Below are positions 35,559 through 44,306 of a stretch of 64,000 nt of DNA, one piece after another. The position numbers and the translations under genes are program-made. This stretch comes from Alistipes sp. GTDB taxonomy: Bacteria > Bacteroidota > Bacteroidia > Bacteroidales > Rikenellaceae. Within the stretch, counting starts at the first letter, position 1, and each line of letters starts with the position of its first letter. The notes under the pieces are model-generated. The model was not told the DNA's origin, ran no database searches, and was given only the letters and a program-made list of their open reading frames with translations. Location: positions 1 to 64,000 of the forward strand of contig JALFNK010000009.1 of the NCBI GenBank assembly GCA_022782405.1, given 5' to 3'.

Positions 35559-37619
35559 ATGAAAAACGGAAAAATCGGAGTTACCACGGAGAACATCTTT
35601 CCCGTGATCAAGAAATTTCTCTATTCGGAGCATGAAATCTTCCTGCGCGAGCTCATATCGAACGCCGTGGATGCGACGCAGAAGCTCAAGACCCTTTCGT
35701 CGATGGGCGAAGTGAAGGGCGAACTGGGCGATCTGACGATCCACGTCGCCGTCGATAAGGCGCAGAAAACGCTGACGGTTACCGACCGCGGTATCGGTAT
35801 GACAGCCGAGGAGGTGGATAAGTACATCAACCAGATCGCCTTCTCCGGCGCCGAGGAGTTCATGGAGAAGTACAAGAACCAGGCTATCATCGGCCACTTC
35901 GGGCTGGGTTTCTATTCGGCCTTCATGGTTGCGGACAAGGTGGAGATCATTACGCATTCGTGGCGCGAGGGCTCGAAGACCGTGCGTTGGAGCTGCACCG
36001 GTTCTCCCGAATTCGAAATGGAGGAGACCGACGAGGCCCGCGACCGCGGTACGACGATCGTCCTGCACCTTTCGGAGGATGCCCTCGAGTACGCCGAGGA
36101 GTCGCGCATCGAGGAGCTGCTGAAGAAATACTGCCGCTTCCTGCCCGTGCCCATCGCCTTCGGCAAGGTCAAGGAGTGGAAGGACGGCAAGTATGTCGAT
36201 ACCGACAAGGACAACGTCATCAACAACGTCGATCCGCTGTGGACGCGCAAGCCGACCGAGATTACCGAGGAGCAGTACAGGGAGTTCTACCGCGAGCTCT
36301 ACCCGATGAGCGACGAGCCGCTCTTCTCGATCCATCTGAATATCGACTATCCGTTCCACCTGACGGGTATCCTCTACTTCCCGAAGATCCACAACAACTT
36401 CGAGATCCAGAAGAACAAGATTCAGCTCTACTCGAACCAGGTCTTCGTTACGGATCAGGTCGAGGGAATCGTGCCGGAATACCTGACGCTGCTGCACGGT
36501 GTGATCGATTCGCCGGACATCCCGCTCAACGTCTCGCGCAGCTACCTGCAGAGCGATTCGAACGTGAAGAAGATTTCGGGGTATATCACCCGCAAGGTGG
36601 CCGACCGGCTGCAGGAGCTCTTCACTACGATGCGTCCCGATTACGAGTCGAAGTGGGACGATCTGAAGATCTTCATCCAGTACGGTATTCTGACCGATGA
36701 GAAGTTTGCCGAGAAGGCCGAGAACTTCATGCTCTGGAAGAATGTCGATGGCAAGTATTTCACGCCGAAGGAGTACACCGAGAAGGTCAAGGAGGCGCAG
36801 ACTGACAAGAACAAGACCGTTGTCTTCCTCTATGTGGACGATCCCGTGGAGAAGTACACCTCGCTCGAGGCTGCCAAGGCTAAGGGATACGACGTGCTGT
36901 GGATGGACGGCCAGCTGGACAACCACTACATCAACTGGTATGAGTCGAAGAACAAGGATACGCGTTTCGTGCGTGTGGACAGCGACGTGATTGACAAACT
37001 GATCCAGAAGGAGGAGCAGATCAAGATGTCGCTTACCGAGGCCCAGCAGGAGTTGCTGACGCCGGTCTTCGAGAGCCAGATGCCCAAGGATGAGAAGATC
37101 GACTACCACATCTCGTTCGAGGCCATGTCGCCCGACGAAGCGCCGGTGGTCATCACGCAGAACGAGTTCATGCGCCGTATGAAGGAGATGGCTGCGATGG
37201 GCGGCGGCGGTATGAGCCAGTTCTACGGTCAGATGCCCGACCACTTTACGATCGCCGTGAACGGTAACCACCCCATTGTCATCGACATTCTGGCCGATGT
37301 GGAGAAGGCCTACGGCGACAAACTGAAGACCATGACGAAGAAGATCGACGCGGCTGTCGCCGAGGAGAAGCGTTTCGAGGAGGTTACGAAGGACAAGAAG
37401 GAGGCGGATCTTACGCCGGAGGAGAAATCGACGCGCGAGGAGCTTTCGAAGAAGGTCGTAACGCTGCGCGACGAACGTAACGGGCGCCTGCGCGAGATCG
37501 GTTCGGAAAACAAACTCGTCAAGCAGATCATCGATCTGGCCTTGCTGACGAACGGCATGCTGAAGGGTAAGAACCTGACGGATTTCATCCAGCGATCGAT
37601 CTCGCTCATCGAAAAGTAG
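35559..37619 (+). CDS. htpG: Hsp90-type chaperone HtpG
   Basis: The 686-residue chaperone has the N-terminal GHKL ATPase (ELISNAVDATQKL with the catalytic Glu/Asn helix, DRGIGM, GHFGLGFYSAFMV), a middle domain from about 240 (DYPFHLTGILYFPK, LNVSRSYLQSD) and a C-terminal dimerisation domain. Bacteroidetes HtpG proteins are slightly longer than that of E. coli (624). The charged C-terminal stretch EKRFEEVTKDKKEADLTPEE is unusual-looking but typical of the group. The ATG at 35559 begins the conserved part. Confidence 0.95.
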   Translation: MKNGKIGVTTENIFPVIKKFLYSEHEIFLRELISNAVDATQKLKTLSSMGEVKGELGDLTIHVAVDKAQKTLTVTDRGIGMTAEEVDKYINQIAFSGAEEFMEKYKNQAIIGHFGLGFYSAFMVADKVEIITHSWREGSKTVRWSCTGSPEFEMEETDEARDRGTTIVLHLSEDALEYAEESRIEELLKKYCRFLPVPIAFGKVKEWKDGKYVDTDKDNVINNVDPLWTRKPTEITEEQYREFYRELYPMSDEPLFSIHLNIDYPFHLTGILYFPKIHNNFEIQKNKIQLYSNQVFVTDQVEGIVPEYLTLLHGVIDSPDIPLNVSRSYLQSDSNVKKISGYITRKVADRLQELFTTMRPDYESKWDDLKIFIQYGILTDEKFAEKAENFMLWKNVDGKYFTPKEYTEKVKEAQTDKNKTVVFLYVDDPVEKYTSLEAAKAKGYDVLWMDGQLDNHYINWYESKNKDTRFVRVDSDVIDKLIQKEEQIKMSLTEAQQELLTPVFESQMPKDEKIDYHISFEAMSPDEAPVVITQNEFMRRMKEMAAMGGGGMSQFYGQMPDHFTIAVNGNHPIVIDILADVEKAYGDKLKTMTKKIDAAVAEEKRFEEVTKDKKEADLTPEEKSTREELSKKVVTLRDERNGRLREIGSENKLVKQIIDLALLTNGMLKGKNLTDFIQRSISLIEK

Positions 37620-37643
37620 CAGCTCCGATCGCGGTATTCATGA

Positions 37644-37686
37644 AAAACCGGGAATCGTACGACAGATACGATCCCCGGTTTTTTTG
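37644..37686. terminator. Bidirectional terminator after htpG
   Basis: AAAAACCGGGAATCGT and ACGATCCCCGGTTTTTTT form a long stem with one mismatch, with A and T runs on opposite sides. It separates htpG from the converging minus-strand cluster. Confidence 0.9.
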
Positions 37687-37701
37687 CGTCGGTCCGGAGG
37701 A

Positions 37702-38115
37702 CTACTCCTCCGTCCAGCGTCGGTCGAGCAGCTCGAGGAACCACTCCGGGCAGCGGCACGGACGGCGCGTATCGCTGTGGATGAAGCCCAGCTGTGTCAT
37801 ACCCGTATTGATCAACTCCCCCTTTTCGTTGTAGATCTCGTAGAAGAAGTTGATGCGTGCGGCGGGTTTCTCGCGCAGGATGATGCGCACCGTGAGCAGT
37901 TCGTCGAAATAGGCCGGCTTGCGGTATTTCGACTGTACTTCGAGGATCGGCATCATGATGCCCCGCCGCTCGACCTCGGCAAACGACATGCCCAGGTCGC
38001 GCAGCAACTCGCTGCGTGCCGCTTCGTAGTAGCAGATGTAGTTCGAGTGGTGGCAGATGGCCATCTGGTCGGTATGCTTGTACCAGACCCGGATTTTGCA
38101 ATCGTGGCTCAACAT
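37702..38115 (-). CDS. Acyl-CoA thioesterase, hotdog fold (4HBT/YbgC type)
   Basis: The 137-residue protein has the 4HBT pattern: IRVWYKHTDQMAICHHSNYICYYEAARSELL, with D16 in the position of the catalytic Asp and H-x-N-Y following. The second half holds the beta strands (LLTVRIILREKPAARINFFYEIYN). YbgC-like enzymes hydrolyse acyl-CoA thioesters and can associate with envelope complexes. It is the last gene of the minus-strand cluster, 12 bases after the FAD synthetase gene. Confidence 0.86.
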   Translation of the reverse strand: MLSHDCKIRVWYKHTDQMAICHHSNYICYYEAARSELLRDLGMSFAEVERRGIMMPILEVQSKYRKPAYFDELLTVRIILREKPAARINFFYEIYNEKGELINTGMTQLGFIHSDTRRPCRCPEWFLELLDRRWTEE

Positions 38116-38127
38116 GTTATTCGAATG

Positions 38128-38877
38128 TTAGAATGTGTCGTTGTCTTTGGACGGCCTCTTCCGCGCAGTTTTTTTCGGAGCGGGTTCGACCTCCTGTCCG
38201 GAGACCCCGGACGGGAATCCATGTCGCAAGGTGTGTCCCAGCAACCGTTCGGCTTCCGCGTAATTGCCGGCCTCTACCAGACGGCGGATCGTTGTGGAGC
38301 TGACGTGGGTTCCTCCGACCTGCCGCTCATCCACGCGAATGACGGGCAGCCCGAACTTTTCGAGGCTGTCGCAGTCGATGCGGTCGTGCCCGAAGCGGTG
38401 GTCATACCCTGCGACAAGTGCTTCGGCTCCGAGTTTCCCCAGGAGGTAGTGCTCTACAAATTCGCGACCCGAAAGTGCGCTGAACGCTTTGTCAAAGGGA
38501 ATTACCACTACATTGTCGATTCCGGCCCGTTCGAGCAGGTCGATCTTCTCGTCGAGCGAGGTCAGCAGGTGCAGCCCCTCGCTGCGGCCCAGCGTAATGC
38601 GCGGATGGGGATCGAAGGTCAGAACGATACTCTCGCCGCCGCGCGCCCGGGCTTCGGACGTAAGACGGTCGAGCAACGCCCGGTGTCCGAGGTGTACGCC
38701 GTCGAACGACCCTATGGTCGCGACCGGATGCCGGAAATGCGGCAGTCCCTCGAATCCGCGGAATACCCGGATCCGATTTCCCTGGCCCGTCTCGCCGCGG
38801 AGAGATGACGCTTCGGCCGCACCGTTCTGCGATGCGTGTTCCTGCAGTTTGTTGTCGCGTGTAAGGTCGCCGTTCAT
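38128..38877 (-). CDS. ribF: FAD synthetase domain protein lacking riboflavin kinase
   Basis: The 249-residue protein matches only the N-terminal FMN adenylyltransferase half of RibF: VATIGSFDGVHLGHRALL (nucleotidyltransferase HxGH), LTFDPHPR, GYDHRFGHDR, and SSTTIRRLVEAGNYAEAERLLGH. In normal RibF the flavokinase domain begins right after this point. Here the chain ends with about 33 residues of basic, Pro/Lys-rich tail. The region below 38128 encodes the thioesterase and no GxPTAN kinase motif is seen. The first 40 residues are an extra hydrophilic N-terminus. A later start is possible. It begins one base inside the rex stop. Confidence 0.85.
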   Translation of the reverse strand: MNGDLTRDNKLQEHASQNGAAEASSLRGETGQGNRIRVFRGFEGLPHFRHPVATIGSFDGVHLGHRALLDRLTSEARARGGESIVLTFDPHPRITLGRSEGLHLLTSLDEKIDLLERAGIDNVVVIPFDKAFSALSGREFVEHYLLGKLGAEALVAGYDHRFGHDRIDCDSLEKFGLPVIRVDERQVGGTHVSSTTIRRLVEAGNYAEAERLLGHTLRHGFPSGVSGQEVEPAPKKTARKRPSKDNDTF

Positions 38878-39527
38878 CAGGTGTTGCTGTTCTCCTCGTT
38901 CTCCTTGACGAAATAGGCGACCTTCTCCAGAAGGGTCGTGATGTCGTAGTTTTCGACGATGATGCCCTGCGGAAAGTTCAGCGGCGTGGAGGTGAAGTTC
39001 AGCACACCCTTGATCCCGGCGTTGATGATCGGCAGCACGAGGCTCGGCGCCACCTTCGTGGGTGAAGAGACAATGACGATCGAAATATCCTTGTCCTCGG
39101 CGACCTCTTCGAAGGAGTCCATATGGTAACAGGGAATGCCGTCGATGGTTTGACCGACCTTTTCGGGATCGACATCGAAGGCAGCCGTGATCTTTAGGTT
39201 CAGCCCTTTGCCGTTGAAATATTTGGTAATGGCCTGCCCGAGATGTCCCATACCCAGCACGGCGATGTTCATCGGCGACGGGCTGTCGAGGATGTTGCTG
39301 ATGTAGTCGATGAGCACCTGCACGTCGTAACCTTTCTTCGTATCGCTCGAGAAACCGATGAGCATCAGGTCGCGGCGTACCTGCACGGCCGTAATGCCGT
39401 GGATGCCGGCCAGAACGTGCGAAAAAATGTGAGTGATACCCTGTTTGTGGCTTGCGAGCAGTGTGCGGCGATATTCGCTCAACCGCTCGATGGTCTTTTC
39501 GGGTATCGTATTGGTCAGTGAAGCCAT
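38877..39527 (-). CDS. rex: Redox-sensing transcriptional repressor Rex
   Basis: The 216-residue protein has an N-terminal winged-helix domain (about 1-80, ITAVQVRRDLMLIG with the DNA-recognition helix) and a Rossmann domain with VLGMGHLGQAI at about 88-98, ending with the domain-swapped helix EKVAYFVKEN. Rex represses fermentation and respiration genes when NADH is low and releases DNA when NADH binds. The cluster it belongs to includes dnaN and a RibF-like gene. No Rex operator (TTGTGAA-N4-TTCACAA) was noted in the window. Confidence 0.95.
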   Translation of the reverse strand: MASLTNTIPEKTIERLSEYRRTLLASHKQGITHIFSHVLAGIHGITAVQVRRDLMLIGFSSDTKKGYDVQVLIDYISNILDSPSPMNIAVLGMGHLGQAITKYFNGKGLNLKITAAFDVDPEKVGQTIDGIPCYHMDSFEEVAEDKDISIVIVSSPTKVAPSLVLPIINAGIKGVLNFTSTPLNFPQGIIVENYDITTLLEKVAYFVKENEENSNT

Positions 39528-39539
39528 AATGCGCTCCTC

Positions 39540-41366
39540 CTATTCGATGGTGATGGTGAAATCCTTGTTATAGTTTACCCGCGTCCAGTCGCTGTTCACA
39601 TGGTTCGGGCGTCCTTCGGGCCGCTCGAAGCGGTAAGTCGTCTGCAGCGGTGTAAAACTGCGCCCTTCGAGTTTCTGCTCGATTTCGCCGAACATTGCCG
39701 GAGCGAAAATCAAAGCCGTGTCATATCCCCGGTAGGAATAGAGTGTGGGGATGGTTCCGAAGGCCCGGATATAGGCGCTGTCGAACTTCTTGACGGCCTC
39801 GCTGTCGCGTTTGGCGTGGTAGGTCGAGATGAATACCACTCGGTTTTTGAAGAACATCGTGCGGTCGATGTTGTTGTAACGGTTCCAACGGACATTGCCC
39901 AGCACCGTGTAGCGAGGGGCCGTGCGCCCGCGGCTCGTCAGATTCGTATCGGCCGAGGCGAGGGCGGCCAGAATGCGGTCTACCTCGACTTCGTCGTCGG
40001 AAAGGATGATGAAGACATTATCTTCGCTGTTCTCGAGCAGCGGAGTGAGATTGCCCGGGCTGTTGCCGCCCGATCCCGACCCGGGTTGGGCGTTCTGGAA
40101 CCGGTAGGTATCGTATCGGCGTCCCTGAAGCAGGGCCAGCATCTCGCTTTCGAACTCCTTGTCGGTATTCGCCGTACATATCAGCGTGATCCGTTTGTCG
40201 GGCGCGAAGAGGTCCGAGACCTTGTCGTATTTGTGCGCGGGATCGGGTGCAAGCTGGAACAGCACATCGCTGTTTGTCTGTTCGATATGCGCCAGGGGCG
40301 ATACCGTGGGAACATGCTTCTGTTCGGCATAGTGCAGCACGGCCTGCAATTCGTTCTCGTAGACCGGGCCGACGATGAGGTCCGCTTCGCGGAAACTCTT
40401 TTCGTCGATGATGCGTCCTACCTCCTCGGGGTTGCGTTTCGTGTCGAAGAGGCTGCTGCGGACCGAGTATCCGAGTCGTTTCACGCTGTCGAGACCCAGG
40501 AGAAATCCCTGGTAAAATTCGAGGTAGTTGGGATTGGCCGTCACCTTGTTTCCGGTGGTCAGGGGCAGCAGCAGCGCGATATCGAGCGGTTCGCTGCGGC
40601 GGAGTGCGCGGAACTCGATCTCTTCGGGTATTTCACGGATCTCGAGTGCCGTGGTGTCGCGGGGTGTTACGGTCTGTGTCGGGTGTGCGTCCTCGCTCTC
40701 CCCGGGAACCTTGATCATCGCTCCGGCCTTCAGGTCTGCGGGGGTCAGTCCGTTGTTGAGTGCACCGAGCTCCTCTTCGGTGATGCCGAAACGTCGCGAG
40801 AGCGAATAGAAGGTTTCGCCCGGCCGCACGATGTGGTAGGATGTACCCTCGTCGGCTACGCTGTTGAGCGACTGGCGGTATGCCTCCCATTGGGCGAGGC
40901 TTCCGGCCTCGTCTTCCGAGCCGATCTGCTTGCGGCGGATCAGCAACCGTTCGCCCAGCCGCAGGTGCGTGGGATCGATACCGGGGTTGTCCTCGATGAT
41001 GGTCCGCACCGGAATCTCATACTGTCGCGAGATGGCATATAGCGTCTCGCCCTTCGTTACGAAGTGGAAGTCGAAGGTCTTGCGCAGCTTCCGGTCCGAC
41101 TTGCGGTCGTCGCCCGACACGCTTGCCACGACGGGAATACGGATGTTTTCATTGCTTTTCAACCCGCCGGCAAGCGACGGATTGTTCTCCAGGATGACCT
41201 TTTCGCCCACGCCGTAGAGTTTCGAGAGACCGTAGACCGTTTCTCCGGGCTGTACGGTATGGATGTAGTACTTGGCCCCGTTGATGTAGACGATCGTCCG
41301 GGATTTTTCGGCTGCCGTGGCGCAGAGCCCCATAAGGAGCATCAGTATGATGCAGAGTCGTTTCAT
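39540..41366 (-). CDS. LysM-repeat protein with periplasmic-binding-protein-like domain
   Basis: The 608-residue protein has a signal peptide (about 1-19), then three LysM repeats at about 33-78, 97-142 and 170-215 (HTVQPGETVYGLSKLYGV, FVTKGETLYAISRQYEI, HIVRPGETFYSLSRRFGI), a short linker, and a periplasmic-binding-protein type I-like domain from about 255 to the end (IALLLPLTTGN, FYQGFLLGLDSVK, LIVGPVYENELQAV). LysM should bind peptidoglycan. The layout recalls LpoA, which also joins a binding-protein fold to wall enzymes, but no direct link is shown. The start overlaps the exonuclease stop by four bases. Confidence 0.88.
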   Translation of the reverse strand: MKRLCIILMLLMGLCATAAEKSRTIVYINGAKYYIHTVQPGETVYGLSKLYGVGEKVILENNPSLAGGLKSNENIRIPVVASVSGDDRKSDRKLRKTFDFHFVTKGETLYAISRQYEIPVRTIIEDNPGIDPTHLRLGERLLIRRKQIGSEDEAGSLAQWEAYRQSLNSVADEGTSYHIVRPGETFYSLSRRFGITEEELGALNNGLTPADLKAGAMIKVPGESEDAHPTQTVTPRDTTALEIREIPEEIEFRALRRSEPLDIALLLPLTTGNKVTANPNYLEFYQGFLLGLDSVKRLGYSVRSSLFDTKRNPEEVGRIIDEKSFREADLIVGPVYENELQAVLHYAEQKHVPTVSPLAHIEQTNSDVLFQLAPDPAHKYDKVSDLFAPDKRITLICTANTDKEFESEMLALLQGRRYDTYRFQNAQPGSGSGGNSPGNLTPLLENSEDNVFIILSDDEVEVDRILAALASADTNLTSRGRTAPRYTVLGNVRWNRYNNIDRTMFFKNRVVFISTYHAKRDSEAVKKFDSAYIRAFGTIPTLYSYRGYDTALIFAPAMFGEIEQKLEGRSFTPLQTTYRFERPEGRPNHVNSDWTRVNYNKDFTITIE

Positions 41367-42136
41367 CCCTGTTTGAGTTTGTCGCGCATGCGGATCTCGG
41401 TAATCACTTTTTTCGTATAGAGCGGGAAATCCCCGTTCATCATCCAAGCATAGTAGCTCGGTTCGAGGCGGAACACTTCGGCCACGGAACGTCCCTTGTA
41501 CTTCCCGAATCCAAAGACCTCCTCCCCCTTCTCATTGTAGAGGATCCGCCCGGCATAATCGGCCGCCTCGGCACGGCATGAATACTCGGCCAGGGCATCG
41601 ACATCGTTCTTCAGATCGGGATAGCGGTCCAGCTGGGCCTTGAGCACCTCATAGGTGGCGCGGGTGTCGGCTTCGGCCGAATGGGCGTCGTCGAGGTCCT
41701 TGTCGCAGTAGAACTTGTAGGCCGCTACGAGTGTCCGCTGCTCCTTCTTGTGAAAGATGTTCTGCACGTCGATGAACTTCCGCTTCTTGAGATCCACGTC
41801 CACTCCTGCGCGGAGGAACTCCTCGACCAGTACCGGGAGATCGAAGCGGTTGGAGTTGAATCCGCCGAAGTCGCATCCCCGGATGAACTGTTCGAGCGAT
41901 TTGGCGACCTGTGCGAACGTCGGGCAATCCTTCACGTCGTCGTCCGTGATGCCGTGTACGGCGGTGGCTTCCGGCGGAATGGGCATGCCCGGGTTGAGTC
42001 TTCGCGTGCGGGTGATCTCCTCGCCGTCGGGCATGATCTTGATCATCGAGATCTCGACGATACGGTCCCGGGCGGTGTCAATTCCCGTGGTTTCGAGGTC
42101 GAAAAAGATGATGGGACGCTTCAGGTTGAGCTTCAT
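41363..42136 (-). CDS. DnaQ-like 3'-5' exonuclease
   Basis: The 257-residue protein has the DEDDh exonuclease motifs FFDLETTGID (Exo I), FNSNRFDLPVL (Exo II) and the Exo III region AHSAEADTRATYEVL with the conserved His-Asp. A C-terminal appendix has FGFGKYKGRSVAEV and YYAWMMNGDFP, seen in Bacteroidetes DnaQ-type exonucleases (DUF3820-like). It may proofread or process DNA; it is not a standard epsilon subunit with a polymerase-binding tail. It follows dnaN by 11 bases, which supports a DNA-metabolism role. Confidence 0.9.
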   Translation of the reverse strand: MKLNLKRPIIFFDLETTGIDTARDRIVEISMIKIMPDGEEITRTRRLNPGMPIPPEATAVHGITDDDVKDCPTFAQVAKSLEQFIRGCDFGGFNSNRFDLPVLVEEFLRAGVDVDLKKRKFIDVQNIFHKKEQRTLVAAYKFYCDKDLDDAHSAEADTRATYEVLKAQLDRYPDLKNDVDALAEYSCRAEAADYAGRILYNEKGEEVFGFGKYKGRSVAEVFRLEPSYYAWMMNGDFPLYTKKVITEIRMRDKLKQG

Positions 42137-42147
42137 GCAACGGCGGC

Positions 42148-43272
42148 TTATGCGTTGATCATCATCGGCATGAGCAGCATGAGCGTCGTGCTCGACTGCT
42201 TGTCGTCATAGACCGGCTTGAAGACTCCGGCGCGTGTCGAGTCGGCCAGTTCGATCTGTACGGTCGGTGTATCCATGTTCGAGAGAATCTCGACCAGGAA
42301 GGTCGATTTGAATCCGATCTCGATGGGTTGTCCCTCATAGCTGCACGAGATCGTCTCGTTGGCCGATACCGAGAAGTCGATATCCTGGGCCGTGAGGTTG
42401 ATGCGGTTGTCGGCAATCTCCATGCGGATGAGGTTTGTCGTAGGGTTCGAGCAGACAGCCACACGTTTGATGCCGTTCACCAGTTCGATACGGTCCACGA
42501 GCACCTTGTTGGGGTTTCCGGCCGGGATGACGGCGTTGTAGTTCGGATAGCTGCCCTCGATGAGCCGGCAGACGAGCGTATGGCTCTTCAGACGGAACAT
42601 GGCATTCTTCGAATCGAACGATACATGGATGGCATCCTCTTCCTTCAGCAGCACCGATTTGAGCAGATTGGCCGGTTTCTTCGGCAGGATGAACGAGGCG
42701 GCAACATCCCCAGACATTTCGGCTTCGTATTTCACCAGTTTGTGGGCGTCGGTTCCGACGAACGTCAGCGCTGCGGGCTGCAGATTGATGAAGATGCCGT
42801 TCATGACCGGGCGCAGTTCGTCGTCGGCCGTGGCGAAGATCGTCTTGTTGATGCCGTTCACCAGCAGATCGACGTCGAGTTCGAGCTCCTTCTTCTCGGC
42901 ACTCAACTGCGGTATGGCCGGATAGCTCACGGCCGAAGCGCCGGGGATCGAGAGCGAGCCGCTCTTCCAGTTGATCCGGATCTCCCAGTTCTTGTCGTTC
43001 ACGTCGATCTCGAGGGGCATCTCGGGAAACTCCTTCAGCGAATCGAGCATCAGTTTGGCCGGTGCGGCGATCGTTCCTTCGCTCTCGACGCTCTCGACGT
43101 CGATCGAACCCACGAGTGTCGTTTCGAGGTCCGAAGTGGTAACCTTCAGCGTGTTGCCGTTGAGCTCCATGAGGAAGTAGTCCAGAATCGGGAGTGTGTT
43201 TTTATTGCTGATGACCTTGCCGGTCGTAGCCAGCAGCGAGAGAAGCGCCGAGCTTGATACGGAAAATTTCAT
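42148..43272 (-). CDS. dnaN: DNA polymerase III beta subunit (sliding clamp)
   Basis: The 374-residue clamp has the three-domain layout (starts MKFSVSSSALLSLLATTGKV, ends LMLLMPMMINA). Domain boundaries are near 120 and 245. Phrases such as GTDAHKLVKYEAE and LIEGSYPNYNAVIP are typical. It holds polymerase and repair proteins on DNA. In this chromosome it sits in a cluster with an exonuclease and Rex, away from a visible dnaA or gyrB. The gap to the upstream nucleoside phosphorylase gene is 36 bases. Confidence 0.97.
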   Translation of the reverse strand: MKFSVSSSALLSLLATTGKVISNKNTLPILDYFLMELNGNTLKVTTSDLETTLVGSIDVESVESEGTIAAPAKLMLDSLKEFPEMPLEIDVNDKNWEIRINWKSGSLSIPGASAVSYPAIPQLSAEKKELELDVDLLVNGINKTIFATADDELRPVMNGIFINLQPAALTFVGTDAHKLVKYEAEMSGDVAASFILPKKPANLLKSVLLKEEDAIHVSFDSKNAMFRLKSHTLVCRLIEGSYPNYNAVIPAGNPNKVLVDRIELVNGIKRVAVCSNPTTNLIRMEIADNRINLTAQDIDFSVSANETISCSYEGQPIEIGFKSTFLVEILSNMDTPTVQIELADSTRAGVFKPVYDDKQSSTTLMLLMPMMINA

Positions 43273-43308
43273 AATGAAAGGGTGTGTTTATTGTTTTTTT
43301 GTATTTTT

Positions 43309-44187
43309 TTAGTCCAATGTGGCGAGTTTGTCGAGTGCCGTGGTAATCATCCGTCGCACGAAAGGTTTGTAGTCCGTGCAGGCATCCAGGGCGATGCGCT
43401 GGGCGATGATCGTGCAGATCGTTGCGGCGCGGTGTCCCATCAGGGCTGCAAGGCCGGCGAGCGCCGAACCCTCCATCTCGAAGTTGGTGATGCGGCGTCC
43501 GTTGTATTCGAACGACTCGATCTTCTCGTTCAGATGCACGTCCTGCGGTTCGAGGCGCACCCAGCGGCCCTGCGGGGCGTAGAAACCCGGAGCTGCGATG
43601 GTGATACCCTCGCGCGTGCAATCCTTGAAAAGCTCGAAGAGCGTGGAATCGGCATCGATGAAGTAGGGCTTCGGAAGCAGCTCATTCCATCCCGTATGCT
43701 TCATGAAGGCCTGCTCGATCTCAAGGTCGCAGACGTCGTTGCGGCCCTTGTAGTAGTTGAGCAGTCCGTCGAAGCCGACCGACGTGCGTGAGAAGACCAT
43801 CTCCCCGACGCGGATGTCGGGCTGGATAGCACCCGAGGTGCCCAGACGTACGAGTGTCAGACGGCGTTTCTGCGCTTTCTCCTGCCGCGTGGCGAAATCG
43901 ACGTTGGCCAGGGCGTCGAGCTCCGTTACCGAGATGTCGATGTTGCCGATGCCGATGCCAGTCGAGAGAACCGTCATGCGTTTGCCCTTGTAGGTGCCCG
44001 TTACGGTGCGGAATTCGCGGTTTGCGACCTCGCATTCGCGGTTCTCGAAATGCTCCGCAACAAGTGCCACACGCCCCGGGTCACCTACGAGGATGACCGT
44101 GTCGGCCAGTTGCTCGGGCAACAGGTGCAGATGGAATATAGAGCCGTCGTCGTTGATAATCAATTCGGAAGCGGGGATGGTTCTCAT
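43309..44187 (-). CDS. udp: Nucleoside phosphorylase (uridine phosphorylase type)
   Basis: The 292-residue enzyme belongs to the PNP/UDP family: ILVGDPGRVALVAEHF (phosphate site), VLSTGIGIGNIDISVTEL, VRLGTSGAIQPDI and FEMEGSALAGLAALMGHRA, with the purine/pyrimidine-site Glu-Met-Glu. It cleaves nucleosides with phosphate for salvage. Bacteroidetes Udp proteins are about this length. It is the first gene of the minus-strand cluster and has a good promoter at 44219-44249. Confidence 0.9.
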   Translation of the reverse strand: MRTIPASELIINDDGSIFHLHLLPEQLADTVILVGDPGRVALVAEHFENRECEVANREFRTVTGTYKGKRMTVLSTGIGIGNIDISVTELDALANVDFATRQEKAQKRRLTLVRLGTSGAIQPDIRVGEMVFSRTSVGFDGLLNYYKGRNDVCDLEIEQAFMKHTGWNELLPKPYFIDADSTLFELFKDCTREGITIAAPGFYAPQGRWVRLEPQDVHLNEKIESFEYNGRRITNFEMEGSALAGLAALMGHRAATICTIIAQRIALDACTDYKPFVRRMITTALDKLATLD

Positions 44188-44218
44188 AAACGTCGTTTTT
44201 AGATTTTCATAATTGGCA

Positions 44219-44249
44219 TAAAAGTAATATATTTACCTCGAATATCAAA
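44219..44249 (-). promoter_or_regulatory. Promoter of the udp-dnaN-rex cluster
   Basis: On the minus strand TTTG (44246-44249) and TACTTTTA (44219-44226) are 19 bases apart; the -7 box differs from consensus only in the last base. Confidence 0.55.
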
Positions 44250-44306
44250 ATTTTTTTATTTATATAGGTATCGAAATCTCAACAACACAAACACTCATAA
44301 GGGTAT

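Noticed and set aside
35250..37271. 673-codon minus-strand frame opposite htpG
   Set aside because: Antisense of HtpG, whose motifs are complete.
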